The notes: generated by a model not told the origin, from the letters alone. Numbered from the stretch's first letter, positions 18,359-28,308 are shown. The stretch is DNA of 64,000 nucleotides from Bernardetia sp. ABR2-2B (GCF_037126435.1 NZ_CP147020.1:2469293-2533292), one strand, 5' to 3'. Program-made: numbers and translations.

Positions 18359-19009
18359 TTACTCAAATTTTGTAGGTGCAGTTTCTAGTTTTGTAGGGCG
18401 AAAAATAGTTGCTTTTTCTTCAATTTTGACAAATGGAATTTCATTTCCATCTTTGAACTTGAATAACTCAACAGTTTCTAATAAAATACCTTCTTCATAT
18501 TTATAATGTTGGGTAATTCTCATTGTATTATAAGGTGCAAATGAGCTAATTCCATCTAAAGAAAATTGCATAGTTTGTTCTCTAAACTCATTATCAGATT
18601 CGCCTTTTCCATTTCCTAATGAGGAATTTATAGTAGAAACTATTTTGTTTTGATTTGCAGAAAAATCAATTCCAAAAAACATAGTTTGCTCTCTTTCTCC
18701 AGCTTTTCCGTCATAATTTGGATGAATACGATGCATGTTTTTGATAGATTTCCACGAATTTTTGTATCGCCTTTGTACAACTTCGAAAGTATAATCGTTT
18801 GACTCGTTACGTTCATATTTTCCATCAAGATAAATATAAGACTCTCCACTTCCTTGCCATATAATAGAATAATTATCTTCTAATGTTGGAAGTTTTTCAC
18901 TTGTTGGAATAATTACTTGGCTAGATGTGCCACAAGAAGTTAAAGAAAAAGTAATTGCTAAGAGAGCATACATTACCATTTTTACTGCTGTTTTTTTTGT
19001 CTTTTGCAT
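18359..19009 (-). CDS. Lipoprotein of unknown function
   Basis: The 216-residue protein has a lipoprotein signal (ITFSLTSCG, Cys26). The mature part is a mixed alpha/beta domain with no motif I recognise (YSIIWQGSGESYIYLDGKYE, TFEVVQRRYKNSWKSIKNMH). It lies 92 bases from the Crp-type regulator gene on the same strand, whose product could control it. Confidence 0.7.
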   Translation of the reverse strand: MQKTKKTAVKMVMYALLAITFSLTSCGTSSQVIIPTSEKLPTLEDNYSIIWQGSGESYIYLDGKYERNESNDYTFEVVQRRYKNSWKSIKNMHRIHPNYDGKAGEREQTMFFGIDFSANQNKIVSTINSSLGNGKGESDNEFREQTMQFSLDGISSFAPYNTMRITQHYKYEEGILLETVELFKFKDGNEIPFVKIEEKATIFRPTKLETAPTKFE

Positions 19010-19100
19010 AATAAAATACTTTAGGAGTAAATAAAATAGTTACACTACAAAAGTATAAGTCTATACCTTGAAAAAAATTGATGTATGTTACAATCGAAAT

Positions 19101-19676
19101 TTAGTTTGCAATTTCTTTTCGGATTCTACTCAAACTTTCCCTCTCAATTCCTAAATAAGAAGCCAAATGATACAAAGGAATTTTTTGGATAAACAAAGGA
19201 TAATCTTTTATCATCTGTAAATACCTTTCTTTGGCTGATAAAAATAAAAAAGATTCGACACGATTTGTAGCAGTTGCATACACACTCTCGGCAATGATTC
19301 TACCAAAACGTTCCCAGTTTTTTGATTCTTGATAAGCAATTTGTAGAGCTTGAGAATTAAAGGTAATCAATTCACAATCTTCTAAAGCCTGAATATAATA
19401 CCTGCTTGGCGTTCCTTTCAAAAAATCTAAATAGGAAACAGCATAATCATTTTCTAAAAAAAAGTGATTATTGATTTCTTTATCATTAGACAAATAAAAC
19501 AAACGTAAAACACCCTTTTCAACAAAAGCTATTTCATTTACTTTTTGTCCTTCATTCAATAAAAATTCTCCTTTTTGAAGTATTTTACGCTTTAGGTTTG
19601 GAGCAAACATAGAACATTCTTCTTCTGAGAAATCAGTTACTTTTCTAATTTGTATTTTGAAATTATCTAAATTCAT
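19101..19676 (-). CDS. Crp/Fnr-family transcriptional regulator
   Basis: The ATG at 19676 is chosen; an upstream TTG would add 11 residues unlike the family. The 191-residue protein has an N-terminal cyclic-nucleotide-binding beta-roll (about 25-115, ILQKGEFLLNEGQKVNEIAF, then VEKGVLRLFYL) and a shortened C-terminal winged helix with recognition helix in LASYLGIERESLSRIRKE. The residues that contact cAMP in E. coli Crp are not conserved, and no Cys cluster for an Fe-S centre is seen, so the signal is unknown. This subgroup is very common in Bacteroidota. Confidence 0.88.
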   Translation of the reverse strand: MNLDNFKIQIRKVTDFSEEECSMFAPNLKRKILQKGEFLLNEGQKVNEIAFVEKGVLRLFYLSNDKEINNHFFLENDYAVSYLDFLKGTPSRYYIQALEDCELITFNSQALQIAYQESKNWERFGRIIAESVYATATNRVESFLFLSAKERYLQMIKDYPLFIQKIPLYHLASYLGIERESLSRIRKEIAN

Positions 19677-19719
19677 ATATCGGTTTTGGTATAAACAATT
19701 CTCAAGCAATTAAAACAAA

Positions 19720-19761
19720 AATACCATTTCTATATTCATTTTGAATAATAAAAATGGTATT
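19720..19761 (-). terminator. Terminator of the T9SS cargo gene
   Basis: AATACCATTT and AAATGGTATT pair across 22 bases, and on the minus strand the stem is followed by TTTTGTTTT. It lies 43 bases past the stop codon of the gene ending at 19805. Confidence 0.65.
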
Positions 19762-19804
19762 CTTGTAAAATTGCTTCTCACACTAAAGTGTAAGCTACAA
19801 AATA

Positions 19805-22800
19805 TTAATCTCTCAAAATCGTAAGCCAGTTTTTGTATGTTTTATTTCTGTATTTGATTAGGAAATAATACTGACCAGATGAAGCATTACCTCCATCCCA
19901 TTCAAAGTTACGGTCTGTACTTTCGAAGAGCAATGTTCCCCAACGGTTATAAATTTCTACACCTTGAAACTGGTCATTACAATCATCTTCTGGAAGGTTT
20001 GGAATGTAGAAAGTATCATTTATACCATCACTGTTTGGAGTAAATACGTTGGCAGGTGTAAAATCAAGATTTACAGAAGCATCTTCTACAATGATAACAA
20101 GTGTTTTTGGTGTAGAAGCACGAAGCCCACAACGAGTAGTATCCGAAGCCGTAAAAATTACTTTGAACTCTTTACTAAATTCTCCTTCCAAAATATCACA
20201 CTCTGGAGTCCAAGAAAAATTACTTTCAAGAACAGGAAAACCTTGTTTGTTTTCATATTGCATTCCCAAATCTGAAAGGACAAAACCAACACCACGAGCA
20301 GAAAGTGAAAGTCTATCACCATCTACATCATTAGCAAGTGACGGAATAATTAATTCTTGTCCAATCCCTACACGAACAACACACTCATCTGGATTAGAAG
20401 TAGAAACAGAATCTATATTTTGAAGCTCTAAAGTAGGAGGTGTATTTTGTGAATCAATGGTCAAATCAAAACGAACTTTTATTGTATCGGTATAAATAAT
20501 ATCACAGTTGGCAATATCTGTAATAATAAATTCAGCAAAATACGAAGTATCTGCATTCTGAAAACCAAGATTCGAACACGAAGGCTGCCACGTAAACTCG
20601 CTTGTGAGAGTAGGTAAACCAAATACATTTTCAAAATTCATATTCAAATCTGCAAAATCAAATCCTATTCCATTTCCCACCAAAGAAAGTGAACTATTAT
20701 CTACATCTTCTCCTATTACATCAAAACGAACGAACTCATCTACACGGACAGAACGAACATACAAATCTTGTGCAGCATCAAAAGTAAGGTTTGCAGATAT
20801 TTCAGGTTCACGATTTGGATTTCTTTCATACAATAAAATCAATTTTACTCTAACTGTATCCCCCAAAGATTCTTGACATTCATTAAAATCTCTACTGATA
20901 AAATCAATCAAAAACTCTCTTCTAGGGTTTGCAACTGGATTAGTTCCCAAATATTCACACAAAGTTTGCCAATTAAATGTACTTTCAACAGGAGCAAAAC
21001 CACTCACTTCAGGAAAAGTCATATCAAAGTCAGAAAGCTCAAAATCTACTCCTTGTGCATATAAAAGAACACTATCATTTTGAGCATCAAGCCCTAAAAC
21101 ATCAAACGAAATGGCATCGCCTACAAAAACGGTATCTACAAAAACTTCTTCATTTGTATCGAAGGTAGTTATTTCTGGTCTTACTTCTGGTGCTGTATTA
21201 TTTGGGTCTGGAGGAAGCACAACTAATTTTACATCAATTTCTTCTTCTAATGGATTTTCACATTCATTAAAATCATTTACTTTGAATTTCAGATTTATTG
21301 GTTCTCCAATTGGAATATTTGTTTGGTCACATTCTGTGTTCCATACAAAATCAGTTGTTAGAATTGGTCTGCCTTCTACTGGCGCAAATTGCATTTGATA
21401 TTCAGCAAAAGAAAATCCTATTCCATTTCCTGTAACCTGAATACTGTCGCCATTTTCATCATCTCCTGTGAGTGTAAAACGATAAGCTTCTCCCAACGTA
21501 AGTGTATCACAATATGCCATCATTGTCGAATCATATACAAGTGAAGCACGAATAGTAGGTGCTATATTTGGGCGAGGAAGCAAAACAACACGTACTGCAA
21601 TTTGGTCTGTCGAATCAGCATTTCCACATGCATCATAATCTGTTACCTTAAAATTCATGATAAAAGTTTGAGGACTAAGAGGATTTTCTAAATCATCACA
21701 AGTTGTTTGCCATAAGAAATTAGAATTTATACCTCCAACTCCCTCTAGTGGCGAATAAGTAATACTTCTTCCATTAAGAGTAAAGTTGTCAGGAGTAAAC
21801 TCTACACTTACACTATCGTTATCTATGTCAATAACATCTGTATTGAAGTCTATTACTTCTCCTACAAACACACTATTATAAATATATTGATTAGCAGTAG
21901 CATCAAAGACAAGACCTGCTGTAATGCTAGATGCAATATTTTCAGTAGTATCAGCCAAAACTTTGATTTTCAAACAAGTCTGTACACTTTCAGAGTTATC
22001 ACATTTTCTCGTGTCTGTTGTTGTGAAACTAACATCAAAGGTTTGTTCAGTCTCGTTAGAAGGTAAAACAGAACAGTTAGGTCTCCAAAGAACTTGCCCT
22101 CTCAAAACAGGATTTCCTTGTGTTGCTCCTGTAAAACTAGCTCCTGCTGGTAACCCTGTAACAGTTATATTTAGAGGGTCGCCATTTGCATCATCAGCAG
22201 TTGTATTGATTGTTAGTTGTTCTCCTACTACTACTTCTTTTATGTAGCAATTTGTGGCTGGATCGAAGGTCGCATCAGCAACAAAAGTAGGAGGCTCGTT
22301 TGGAGGATTTCGGACAAGTACATTTACTCTTATTGTATCCAAAAGAGGAACAGCACAACTATTGTCCAATACAATAAAATCCATTATATACGGTTCATTA
22401 GGGTCATTTGGATTGAGAGGACATTCAGGAAAACAAACATTTAATGAAAGTTCATCACCTTGCCCACTAATATTACCTCCATTTTGAAGTAAAATTCCAT
22501 CTGCATCTGTAAAATTAATAGGTTTTACCTGTGCTGTAATTACAGTATTCTCATCTGAATCTGTAACAAATAAATTTCCACATTTATCCTCATTTTGGTC
22601 AAGAATAATTGTAGTTCCTTCTACATAACGGCTAGGTTCTGCGTTAGCTTGAAAGGCTATATTTGGTTTTGTAGCTGTCGGACAATCAATTACTAAAAGT
22701 TGATAATCTCGTCTTACTTCTCCTATTTTTCTACCATTTCTATATTCTTCTACTACAATAGCAAAGACAAAAAGTCCTGTTTGAGATGCTGTAAGAGATA

Positions 22801-23605
22801 AGATTCCATCTTGGTCTATTTGCAATGGAATACTTCCTGGTACTACATTAGTTAAGCTTATCCCTGGTACAAACTCCACCAATTGATAAGGAGCAGAACT
22901 TGGTATTGGAGGGCGTGGGTCATTAAACGTACTATTTCCATTTATCGGAACAGTAAGACGATAACGCAGCTCATCTCCATCTGGGTCTTGCCCACTAAAG
23001 TCAAAAAAGAAAGGCTGATTGACACACACATAATCACTAAGTGGTGGGAAAATTTGAGGCTCAGAATTAATAAATGGTCTTCCTATGGGGTCTAACAAAG
23101 CTGGAAATTCTAAATACATAGTAAGTCCTGCATTTTGAGGAGCTATTATATTACTAATAATATTATTTCTACAACAACGCTCCCAAACCATATAATACCC
23201 CTCTTGTTCAGCAAAATCACTTCTATTAAGTGTAATTTCTTGAGCATAATAAATTCGACGAATCAAAAGAGTACCAACAGCACAATCAGGGTCGGTATAA
23301 GGAACAGGATTATCAGAAACGAGAGGAATTTCTAATTGAAGCAGTAACCGATTATCTCTTTTAGAAAAAATTCCTATCGTAGCAGAATTTCCAATTGCCC
23401 CTGGGTTTCCATTTACAGCATCAAAATATTTTACCATTCCGACACGGTACACATCTCCCCTAACGTGTACAAATTCTAGCTCTCCTCCTACAATGTGTGT
23501 AGCAAAAGATGAAAAATTTACTAAAAATAATAAAGTAAATAAAAACGACAGAAAAACAATTCGCTTTTGGAATGAGGATAAGATAGTATAAATTAAATTT
23601 TTCAA
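19805..23605 (-). CDS. Large secreted repeat protein with type B T9SS (gliding-motility-associated) C-terminal domain
   Basis: The 1266-residue protein has a long signal peptide (about 1-36). Residues about 36-330 form an N-terminal region (IVGGELEFVHVRGDVYRVGM) seen in many Cytophagales surface proteins. From about 460 to 1150 there are six related 115-130-residue repeats that each open like PNIAPTIRASLVYDSTMMAY, contain GNGIGFSFAE-type turns and end with a V-K-L-V-V strand; these look like cadherin/Ig-type sandwiches. The last ~85 residues are the type B sorting domain (VFTPNSDGINDTFYIPN ... VEIYNRWGTLLFE ... WDGG ... YYFLIKY), which directs export by the type IX secretion system and retention at the cell surface. 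A role in adhesion or gliding is likely. Confidence 0.92.
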   Translation of the reverse strand: MKNLIYTILSSFQKRIVFLSFLFTLLFLVNFSSFATHIVGGELEFVHVRGDVYRVGMVKYFDAVNGNPGAIGNSATIGIFSKRDNRLLLQLEIPLVSDNPVPYTDPDCAVGTLLIRRIYYAQEITLNRSDFAEQEGYYMVWERCCRNNIISNIIAPQNAGLTMYLEFPALLDPIGRPFINSEPQIFPPLSDYVCVNQPFFFDFSGQDPDGDELRYRLTVPINGNSTFNDPRPPIPSSAPYQLVEFVPGISLTNVVPGSIPLQIDQDGILSLTASQTGLFVFAIVVEEYRNGRKIGEVRRDYQLLVIDCPTATKPNIAFQANAEPSRYVEGTTIILDQNEDKCGNLFVTDSDENTVITAQVKPINFTDADGILLQNGGNISGQGDELSLNVCFPECPLNPNDPNEPYIMDFIVLDNSCAVPLLDTIRVNVLVRNPPNEPPTFVADATFDPATNCYIKEVVVGEQLTINTTADDANGDPLNITVTGLPAGASFTGATQGNPVLRGQVLWRPNCSVLPSNETEQTFDVSFTTTDTRKCDNSESVQTCLKIKVLADTTENIASSITAGLVFDATANQYIYNSVFVGEVIDFNTDVIDIDNDSVSVEFTPDNFTLNGRSITYSPLEGVGGINSNFLWQTTCDDLENPLSPQTFIMNFKVTDYDACGNADSTDQIAVRVVLLPRPNIAPTIRASLVYDSTMMAYCDTLTLGEAYRFTLTGDDENGDSIQVTGNGIGFSFAEYQMQFAPVEGRPILTTDFVWNTECDQTNIPIGEPINLKFKVNDFNECENPLEEEIDVKLVVLPPDPNNTAPEVRPEITTFDTNEEVFVDTVFVGDAISFDVLGLDAQNDSVLLYAQGVDFELSDFDMTFPEVSGFAPVESTFNWQTLCEYLGTNPVANPRREFLIDFISRDFNECQESLGDTVRVKLILLYERNPNREPEISANLTFDAAQDLYVRSVRVDEFVRFDVIGEDVDNSSLSLVGNGIGFDFADLNMNFENVFGLPTLTSEFTWQPSCSNLGFQNADTSYFAEFIITDIANCDIIYTDTIKVRFDLTIDSQNTPPTLELQNIDSVSTSNPDECVVRVGIGQELIIPSLANDVDGDRLSLSARGVGFVLSDLGMQYENKQGFPVLESNFSWTPECDILEGEFSKEFKVIFTASDTTRCGLRASTPKTLVIIVEDASVNLDFTPANVFTPNSDGINDTFYIPNLPEDDCNDQFQGVEIYNRWGTLLFESTDRNFEWDGGNASSGQYYFLIKYRNKTYKNWLTILRD

Positions 23606-23692
23606 AATTCTATAGAGTTCTAGTAATAATTTTATAAGATAATTTGAGAAAGGAGCATATTAGTTCTTTATTTTTTCATAAAAATACAATAA

Positions 23693-23726
23693 AAAAACCT
23701 TACTAAGACTAGCTTATAAGGTTTTT
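23693..23726 (-). terminator. Terminator of the small membrane-protein gene
   Basis: AAAAACCTTA pairs with TAAGGTTTTT over a 14-nt loop. It lies 50 bases past the stop codon of the small gene on the minus strand and is followed by a T run on that strand. Confidence 0.7.
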
Positions 23727-23778
23727 AACAATTCGAAAATACACTTTATACGTATTCTGTCATAAAATGCTATGAAAT

Positions 23779-23940
23779 TTAAGACTTGAAAATACTATAA
23801 AGAAGATAAATTCCTCCAATAATTACAGCAAAAGTAAAGACTGTAGATAATGCTCCAATTAATAATGCGCCTACGAACTTAATAGCTATAATAGCTACAA
23901 CTACTAAAACGGCTACTTTGACGGCTTTCATGATATTCAT
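23779..23940 (-). CDS. Small hydrophobic membrane protein (53 aa)
   Basis: Reading the minus strand from the ATG at 23940 gives 53 codons and a TAA. The product is almost all hydrophobic: a first helix (KVAVLVVVAIIAIKFVGALL) and a second (TVFTFAVIIGGIYLLYSIF). A second ATG lies three codons in. It is too short to carry a known domain. A terminator follows, and the codons are ordinary for the genome, so I consider it real. Two-helix proteins of this size are often stress-related or membrane modulators, but nothing fixes its role. Confidence 0.65.
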   Translation of the reverse strand: MNIMKAVKVAVLVVVAIIAIKFVGALLIGALSTVFTFAVIIGGIYLLYSIFKS

Positions 23941-24162
23941 AATTTCTTTTGATTTAAGTGTGAAAAGGTAAAATAATGTTAGCTTGAAGCTTTCTTCTTA
24001 AAAACGTTGATTAGCTTTCAAGATACAAAAATTGAGTGATTTATAGAAATATAATTAGTCTGTACTTTGTTGTACGTAAAAACGTATCAAAAAGATAAGT
24101 TAAATTTTAGTTTAAATTTTTTCTTTTGTTGATGTTTATCCAATAAATATCTATTATTTATA

Positions 24163-24171
24163 GATATTTTC
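24163..24171. repeat. Target-site duplication, IS copy 2 (left)
   Basis: GATATTTTC, repeated exactly at 25340-25348. Confidence 0.9.
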
Positions 24172-25339
24172 CTTACTCCATTGACAAAACTTTAATTTTT
24201 TGATCAAATTTAGTTTCACTAGTCATTGGATTATTGAGTATTTTTTTAATTTCTATTAATCCATATCTGAAAAAAGAGTATTCATTATATCCATTTGAAC
24301 AGACTCTTATTTTTGTTTTTTTATGTTTCCATTCTCCTACTTTGTAACACCAAACAAAGGCAATGGAACACAAAGCAATTAATTTAGCTATTTTATTTGG
24401 TTCTGTTAATTTTGTATTTTCTAAGTTAAAACCTTGTGATTTTAGTGCTTTAAACAACGTTTCGATTTCCCAACGTTGTTTATAAATTTCAAAAATATTA
24501 TCCAATAAAACAGGTGATGCTAAATAAATATATCCTTTTTGTGTTCGACTTACAGATAAATATACCTCTGCTTCATTGACTACAAATGTTCCATCTAGTT
24601 GATAGGTTTCTGAAATCGAAAGCCCTCTACACCATGCTACAATAGACTTTGTTTTCCCTTTTCTAGTAGCTTTAAAGTTAGATTTTATACGCATTACAAA
24701 ATCAAATTTTTTTGTAGCTAAATAGAAAAACCATTTTTTACCTATAAACTCTCTATCTGCTACAAGAGCAGTAATAGATAAATTAGGAAATTGATTTAAG
24801 AAATCTTCTATCAAATCAATTCGTTGTTGAGTAGCTGAATTTCCTGTCCTCGAAAGTACAGACCAACAAAGAGGAATAGATACCCCTTTATGAGCTGCTG
24901 AGAGAAGCAAAATATTAATATGCTCTTTTCCAACTTTCCAATTCGTTCTATCCAAACACAGTACGATATTTTCCCATTGTTCAATGCCTTCTAAGGAAAT
25001 AATCAAATTAGTAATTGCTTGAAAATCAAGCTCATAATAATTTAAAAAGCGTTCTATACGACGTAAAGAAGAACTGTATTCTACATTCCTTTCAAACGCA
25101 GTTGCAATTTGAATTAAACCTCCTAGACCTACCTTTATAACAGCTATTACAAAAAGACCTATAAATTGAACTCGGGCTAAATGAAACCCTTTTAAATGAG
25201 AAGATAAAACACTAACTAATTTTGTAACTTTACCACTAGAAGCATACTTTGCTTTCGCCATAATTGAGAAAAATTTTGTGAGAAACTCAATTATGGCTTT
25301 TTTTTATCTAAATTTAAAATCTTTTGTCAGAGGACTGAG
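24172..25339 (-). mobile_element. IS4-family insertion sequence, copy 2 (1168 bp)
   Basis: Same length and ends as copy 1, with its own 9-bp duplication. It is inserted between the small membrane-protein gene and the gene at 25440 and does not appear to break a gene. Confidence 0.95.
24173..25261 (-). CDS. IS4-family DDE transposase (copy 2)
   Basis: Protein identical to that of copy 1 (362 residues, YREK motif in IYKQRWEIETLFKALK). The ATG is again inside the right arm of the 12-bp inverted repeat at about 25248-25299. Confidence 0.95.
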   Translation of the reverse strand: MAKAKYASSGKVTKLVSVLSSHLKGFHLARVQFIGLFVIAVIKVGLGGLIQIATAFERNVEYSSSLRRIERFLNYYELDFQAITNLIISLEGIEQWENIVLCLDRTNWKVGKEHINILLLSAAHKGVSIPLCWSVLSRTGNSATQQRIDLIEDFLNQFPNLSITALVADREFIGKKWFFYLATKKFDFVMRIKSNFKATRKGKTKSIVAWCRGLSISETYQLDGTFVVNEAEVYLSVSRTQKGYIYLASPVLLDNIFEIYKQRWEIETLFKALKSQGFNLENTKLTEPNKIAKLIALCSIAFVWCYKVGEWKHKKTKIRVCSNGYNEYSFFRYGLIEIKKILNNPMTSETKFDQKIKVLSME

Positions 25340-25348
25340 GATATTTTC
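25340..25348. repeat. Target-site duplication, IS copy 2 (right)
   Basis: GATATTTTC, an exact copy of 24163-24171. Confidence 0.9.
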
Positions 25349-25439
25349 AAACAAAATGCCTTCGATAGTAGATATGATAGTAATCAATTAATGATTCATT
25401 TTTTTATCTAATTATTTTTATTTCAACTTTTTATTAATT

Positions 25440-25898
25440 ATGCAATCAATGCAAACAGCAAACGAATATTTAGAATTACCTTATGAGGTAGAGATTCTAC
25501 AACAAGATGAAATTGCTAATATTTATTGGATTCCAAAAGCCAATACTATTGTCTGTGAAGCTGTACATGAGTACATGCCACAAGAAGATTTTAAAGCTTT
25601 ATTCAATACTATTTCAAATCACGTAGCCAAATATCGTCCAATAAACTTTGTTTTTGACAAAAGAGCCTTAAAAGCATTTCATCAGCCTTCTATGGAATGG
25701 TATTTTACAGAATGGAAATCAGAGATGTCAAAACTGCATGGCTTGAAAAGACACCGTAAACTTTTGCCTAATATTACTTGGTTCGCTCTTGCCGTTAAAG
25801 CTGGACGGGCAGAATTAGCAAAAAAATACCCAGACGGAGAATTTCACAATTTAGATATTCAGTATAAAGATACTATTTTAGAAGCTATTAATTCATAA
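25440..25898 (+). CDS. STAS-like cytoplasmic protein, function unknown
   Basis: The 152-residue protein has no signal peptide. Its pattern (EVEILQQDEIANIYWIPKAN, strand-strand, then MPQEDFKALFNTISNHVAKY, FVFDKRALKAF, and a late helix KAGRAELAKKYP) resembles the STAS/SpoIIAA-like fold seen in many single-domain Bacteroidota proteins, but the match is by eye only. IS copy 2 ends 100 bases upstream, so the insertion may have replaced or changed its promoter. A second in-frame ATG lies at codon 4. Confidence 0.65.
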   Translation: MQSMQTANEYLELPYEVEILQQDEIANIYWIPKANTIVCEAVHEYMPQEDFKALFNTISNHVAKYRPINFVFDKRALKAFHQPSMEWYFTEWKSEMSKLHGLKRHRKLLPNITWFALAVKAGRAELAKKYPDGEFHNLDIQYKDTILEAINS

Positions 25899-25930
25899 GC
25901 TTGGTAAGAATGAAATTTTACAAAATCACA

Positions 25931-25965
25931 AAAAGTCTTATTTTAAATTCTAAATCAAGACTTTT
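25931..25965. terminator. Bidirectional terminator
   Basis: AAAAGTCTT pairs with AAGACTTTT over 17 bases, followed by more T, between convergent genes. Confidence 0.75.
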
Positions 25966-25994
25966 TTTGTTGAAGTTGAATATAACTCCAAAAA

Positions 25995-27191
25995 TTATGC
26001 TTTTTGTTTTTGCTTTTTCTTCTGTGCTTTCTGCTCGTTTTTGAGCTTTCGTTTTTCTCTAAATTTTTTGATTCTTGTTACTGCCATTTCTACCTGTTTT
26101 TCTAGGTGAATCTTTTCTCTTCTATTTTTCTGTATCTTTTTCTGTAATGCTCTAAGCTGTGTTTCTGGGTTTGGATACATAATTCGCTGTACCATATCAG
26201 CCAAAACCAAAGCTTCTCTTACTTTAGTAATAACACCCTTAAAACGATAAGCTCTAGCTACTTGATTTACTCTTGCCAGTCCTTGAATAGCTCTAAAAGT
26301 TCTTAGGAAGGAAACTAAAGGCAGCAAAATAATAAATAAGTCAATCCAATTTGCCTTACAATAATCTAATTTGTCCCTTGTAACTGAAAACATCAAGATA
26401 AACTCAAAAGTAAAAGCTACCCAAATAAAAGCCTGTACAGATTCTAAATATAGCTTAATATCAGGAACACGAGCTGCCACCTGTTCGCCTACTGTTTTAT
26501 TCAAATCAATAAATAAGATAGGAATAATAAGTAAGGCAATCGCAATCATGGGCATACTAAATTTTCGTTTTAGCTCTTCTAAAAGTATGTCATTACACTT
26601 GCTCCACCTCCAAAACGGAATCCACAACCAATCACTATCAGACAAACGCCTTGCACCCATTCGTAGGGGCATAAGTGGAATAGCAACTGCCCTAAAAATA
26701 AGCTGACTCTTAGATACTTTTAGTCCTTCTTTATTTTTTAAATAAAAAACATAAATGAGTTCTGCCAAAGGAACAAGCATCAAAATACCATACAATAGTG
26801 TTGATTGCCACAAAACAAAAGGCGTAACAAGTTCTCTTGCTTGTGGCGAAAAGCTAAACATAATAATAAAACCCATCAGCATCAACATAACGATACTAAA
26901 CCAAAACATCAGAGGTGCAAAACGATTTTCAAAAATCTGTAATTTACTGATTGCTGGTAATTCTTGACGTATCAAAAGAGGCTCATCTTTCTGTTTATAG
27001 ATTGCCAACACTTCATCAATCATCTTGCTATATTCATCTACTCCCTCCTCTGTTTCTTGTTCATTGATGGTTTCATCATCAAAAAAGACACGCAGACGTA
27101 AGAGTTCAGAAGGATTATCGATAGCGTTTATCCTTTCAATTAATTCTTCTTTGGTAGGTAAATGATTATCTGTATTTGTTGTTGATGACAT
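25995..27191 (-). CDS. Membrane protein with voltage-sensor-like helices and basic coiled-coil tail
   Basis: The start is set at the ATG at 27191; an ATG 57 bases further upstream is possible but adds a stretch that overlaps a TATCTTTA box which may be the promoter. The 398-residue protein has a polar N-terminus, two helix pairs (about residues 93-120 and 128-155), then further TM helices at about 215-235 and 255-280. The last membrane part, WIDLFIILLPLVSFLRTFRA followed by IQGLARVNQVARAYRF, has regularly spaced Arg residues like the S3-S4 part of voltage sensors. No pore helix or selectivity filter is seen. The tail is a Lys/Glu-rich coiled coil. Function unknown. Confidence 0.65.
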   Translation of the reverse strand: MSSTTNTDNHLPTKEELIERINAIDNPSELLRLRVFFDDETINEQETEEGVDEYSKMIDEVLAIYKQKDEPLLIRQELPAISKLQIFENRFAPLMFWFSIVMLMLMGFIIMFSFSPQARELVTPFVLWQSTLLYGILMLVPLAELIYVFYLKNKEGLKVSKSQLIFRAVAIPLMPLRMGARRLSDSDWLWIPFWRWSKCNDILLEELKRKFSMPMIAIALLIIPILFIDLNKTVGEQVAARVPDIKLYLESVQAFIWVAFTFEFILMFSVTRDKLDYCKANWIDLFIILLPLVSFLRTFRAIQGLARVNQVARAYRFKGVITKVREALVLADMVQRIMYPNPETQLRALQKKIQKNRREKIHLEKQVEMAVTRIKKFREKRKLKNEQKAQKKKQKQKA

Positions 27192-27308
27192 CTTGTTTAT
27201 TTTCTGTTTGAGAGAATGTAAAGATACAAAAAAAGCTAAAATAGCCATTTACTATTTTTTCTGACAAAAGACACTATTACCAAATTCTTAAATTTAGACT
27301 TTAAAAGT

Positions 27309-27316
27309 TATCTTTG
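27309..27316 (+). promoter_or_regulatory. -7 box of the dehydrogenase gene
   Basis: TATCTTTG, 75 bases before the start codon at 27391. I see no TTG at the expected spacing upstream. Confidence 0.5.
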
Positions 27317-27390
27317 TAAAAACAATACTAATCAACTCATAATTAGTAAATTCAAGATTATAATATAAAACTGAAACAAACTCTACAACT

Positions 27391-28308
27391 ATGAATCATA
27401 TCGCAGTCATCGGTGCAGGAACTATGGGAAACGGAATTGCTCACGTTTTTGCTCAAAATAATCATCAAGTATCTTTTATTGATATTTCTGAAAATGCCCT
27501 TACAAAAGGCTTGAATACAATAGGCAAAAACCTTGACCGTCAGGTAAAAAAAGGTGTTTTGTCAGAAGAAGAAAAAATAGCTACACTCAAAAGAATAAAA
27601 ACATTTACGAAAGTTGAGGAAGGCGTAAAAGGAGTAGATTTGGTAGTAGAAGCTGCTACTGAAAATATGGAAATTAAGCTCAAAATTTTTGAGAACCTAG
27701 ATAAGGTTTGTGATGAAAAAACAATTTTGGCAACAAATACCTCCTCTATTTCTATTACTCGTATTGCTGGAGCTACCCAACGCCCAGAAAAAGTAATCGG
27801 AATGCACTTTATGAATCCTGTTCCTGTCATGAAACTTGTTGAGGTAATTCGTGGCTATTCTACGTCTGATGAAATCACAAACAGAATTATGGAAATGTCT
27901 AAAAATTTAGGCAAAATTCCTGTTGAAGTAAGTGATTATCCAGGATTTGTATCGAATCGTATTTTGATGCCAATGATTAATGAGGCAATTTATGCACTTT
28001 ATGAAGGTGTTGCTGGTGTAGAAGAAATTGATACAGTAATGAAATTAGGAATGTCGCACCCAATGGGACCTTTACAGTTAGCTGATTTTATTGGTCTTGA
28101 TGTATGTCGTTCTATTTTAGAAGTATTATTTGAAGGCTTCGGAAATCCAAAGTATGCTCCGTGTCCACTCTTAGTAAATATGGTAAATGCAGGACACAAA
28201 GGCGCAAAATCAGGTAATGGTTTTTATGATTGGTCAAATGGAATGAAAGATTTGAAAGTAGCAAAACGTTTTGAGAAGAAATCAAACAAAACTTCACAAG
28301 AAGCATAA
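27391..28308 (+). CDS. 3-hydroxybutyryl-CoA dehydrogenase (3-hydroxyacyl-CoA dehydrogenase family)
   Basis: The 305-residue cytosolic enzyme starts with the NAD-binding Rossmann loop GAGTMGNGIAH (Gly8, Gly10, Gly13) and has the acidic residue at the end of strand 2 (FIDIS) that selects NAD over NADP. The family signature MHFMNPVPVMKLVEVIRG contains the catalytic His, and the helical dimer domain (about 190-295, YPGFVSNRILMPMINEAIYA) follows, with the catalytic Glu in the NTSS/EAATEN region. It interconverts 3-hydroxyacyl-CoA and 3-oxoacyl-CoA in butanoate or fatty-acid metabolism. It stands alone, opposite a hotdog thioesterase gene. Confidence 0.95.
   Translation: MNHIAVIGAGTMGNGIAHVFAQNNHQVSFIDISENALTKGLNTIGKNLDRQVKKGVLSEEEKIATLKRIKTFTKVEEGVKGVDLVVEAATENMEIKLKIFENLDKVCDEKTILATNTSSISITRIAGATQRPEKVIGMHFMNPVPVMKLVEVIRGYSTSDEITNRIMEMSKNLGKIPVEVSDYPGFVSNRILMPMINEAIYALYEGVAGVEEIDTVMKLGMSHPMGPLQLADFIGLDVCRSILEVLFEGFGNPKYAPCPLLVNMVNAGHKGAKSGNGFYDWSNGMKDLKVAKRFEKKSNKTSQEA

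Noticed and set aside
20049-23335. Many plus-strand frames of 60-124 codons over the T9SS cargo gene
   Set aside because: They are antisense shadows of a repeat-rich gene and lack coding character.
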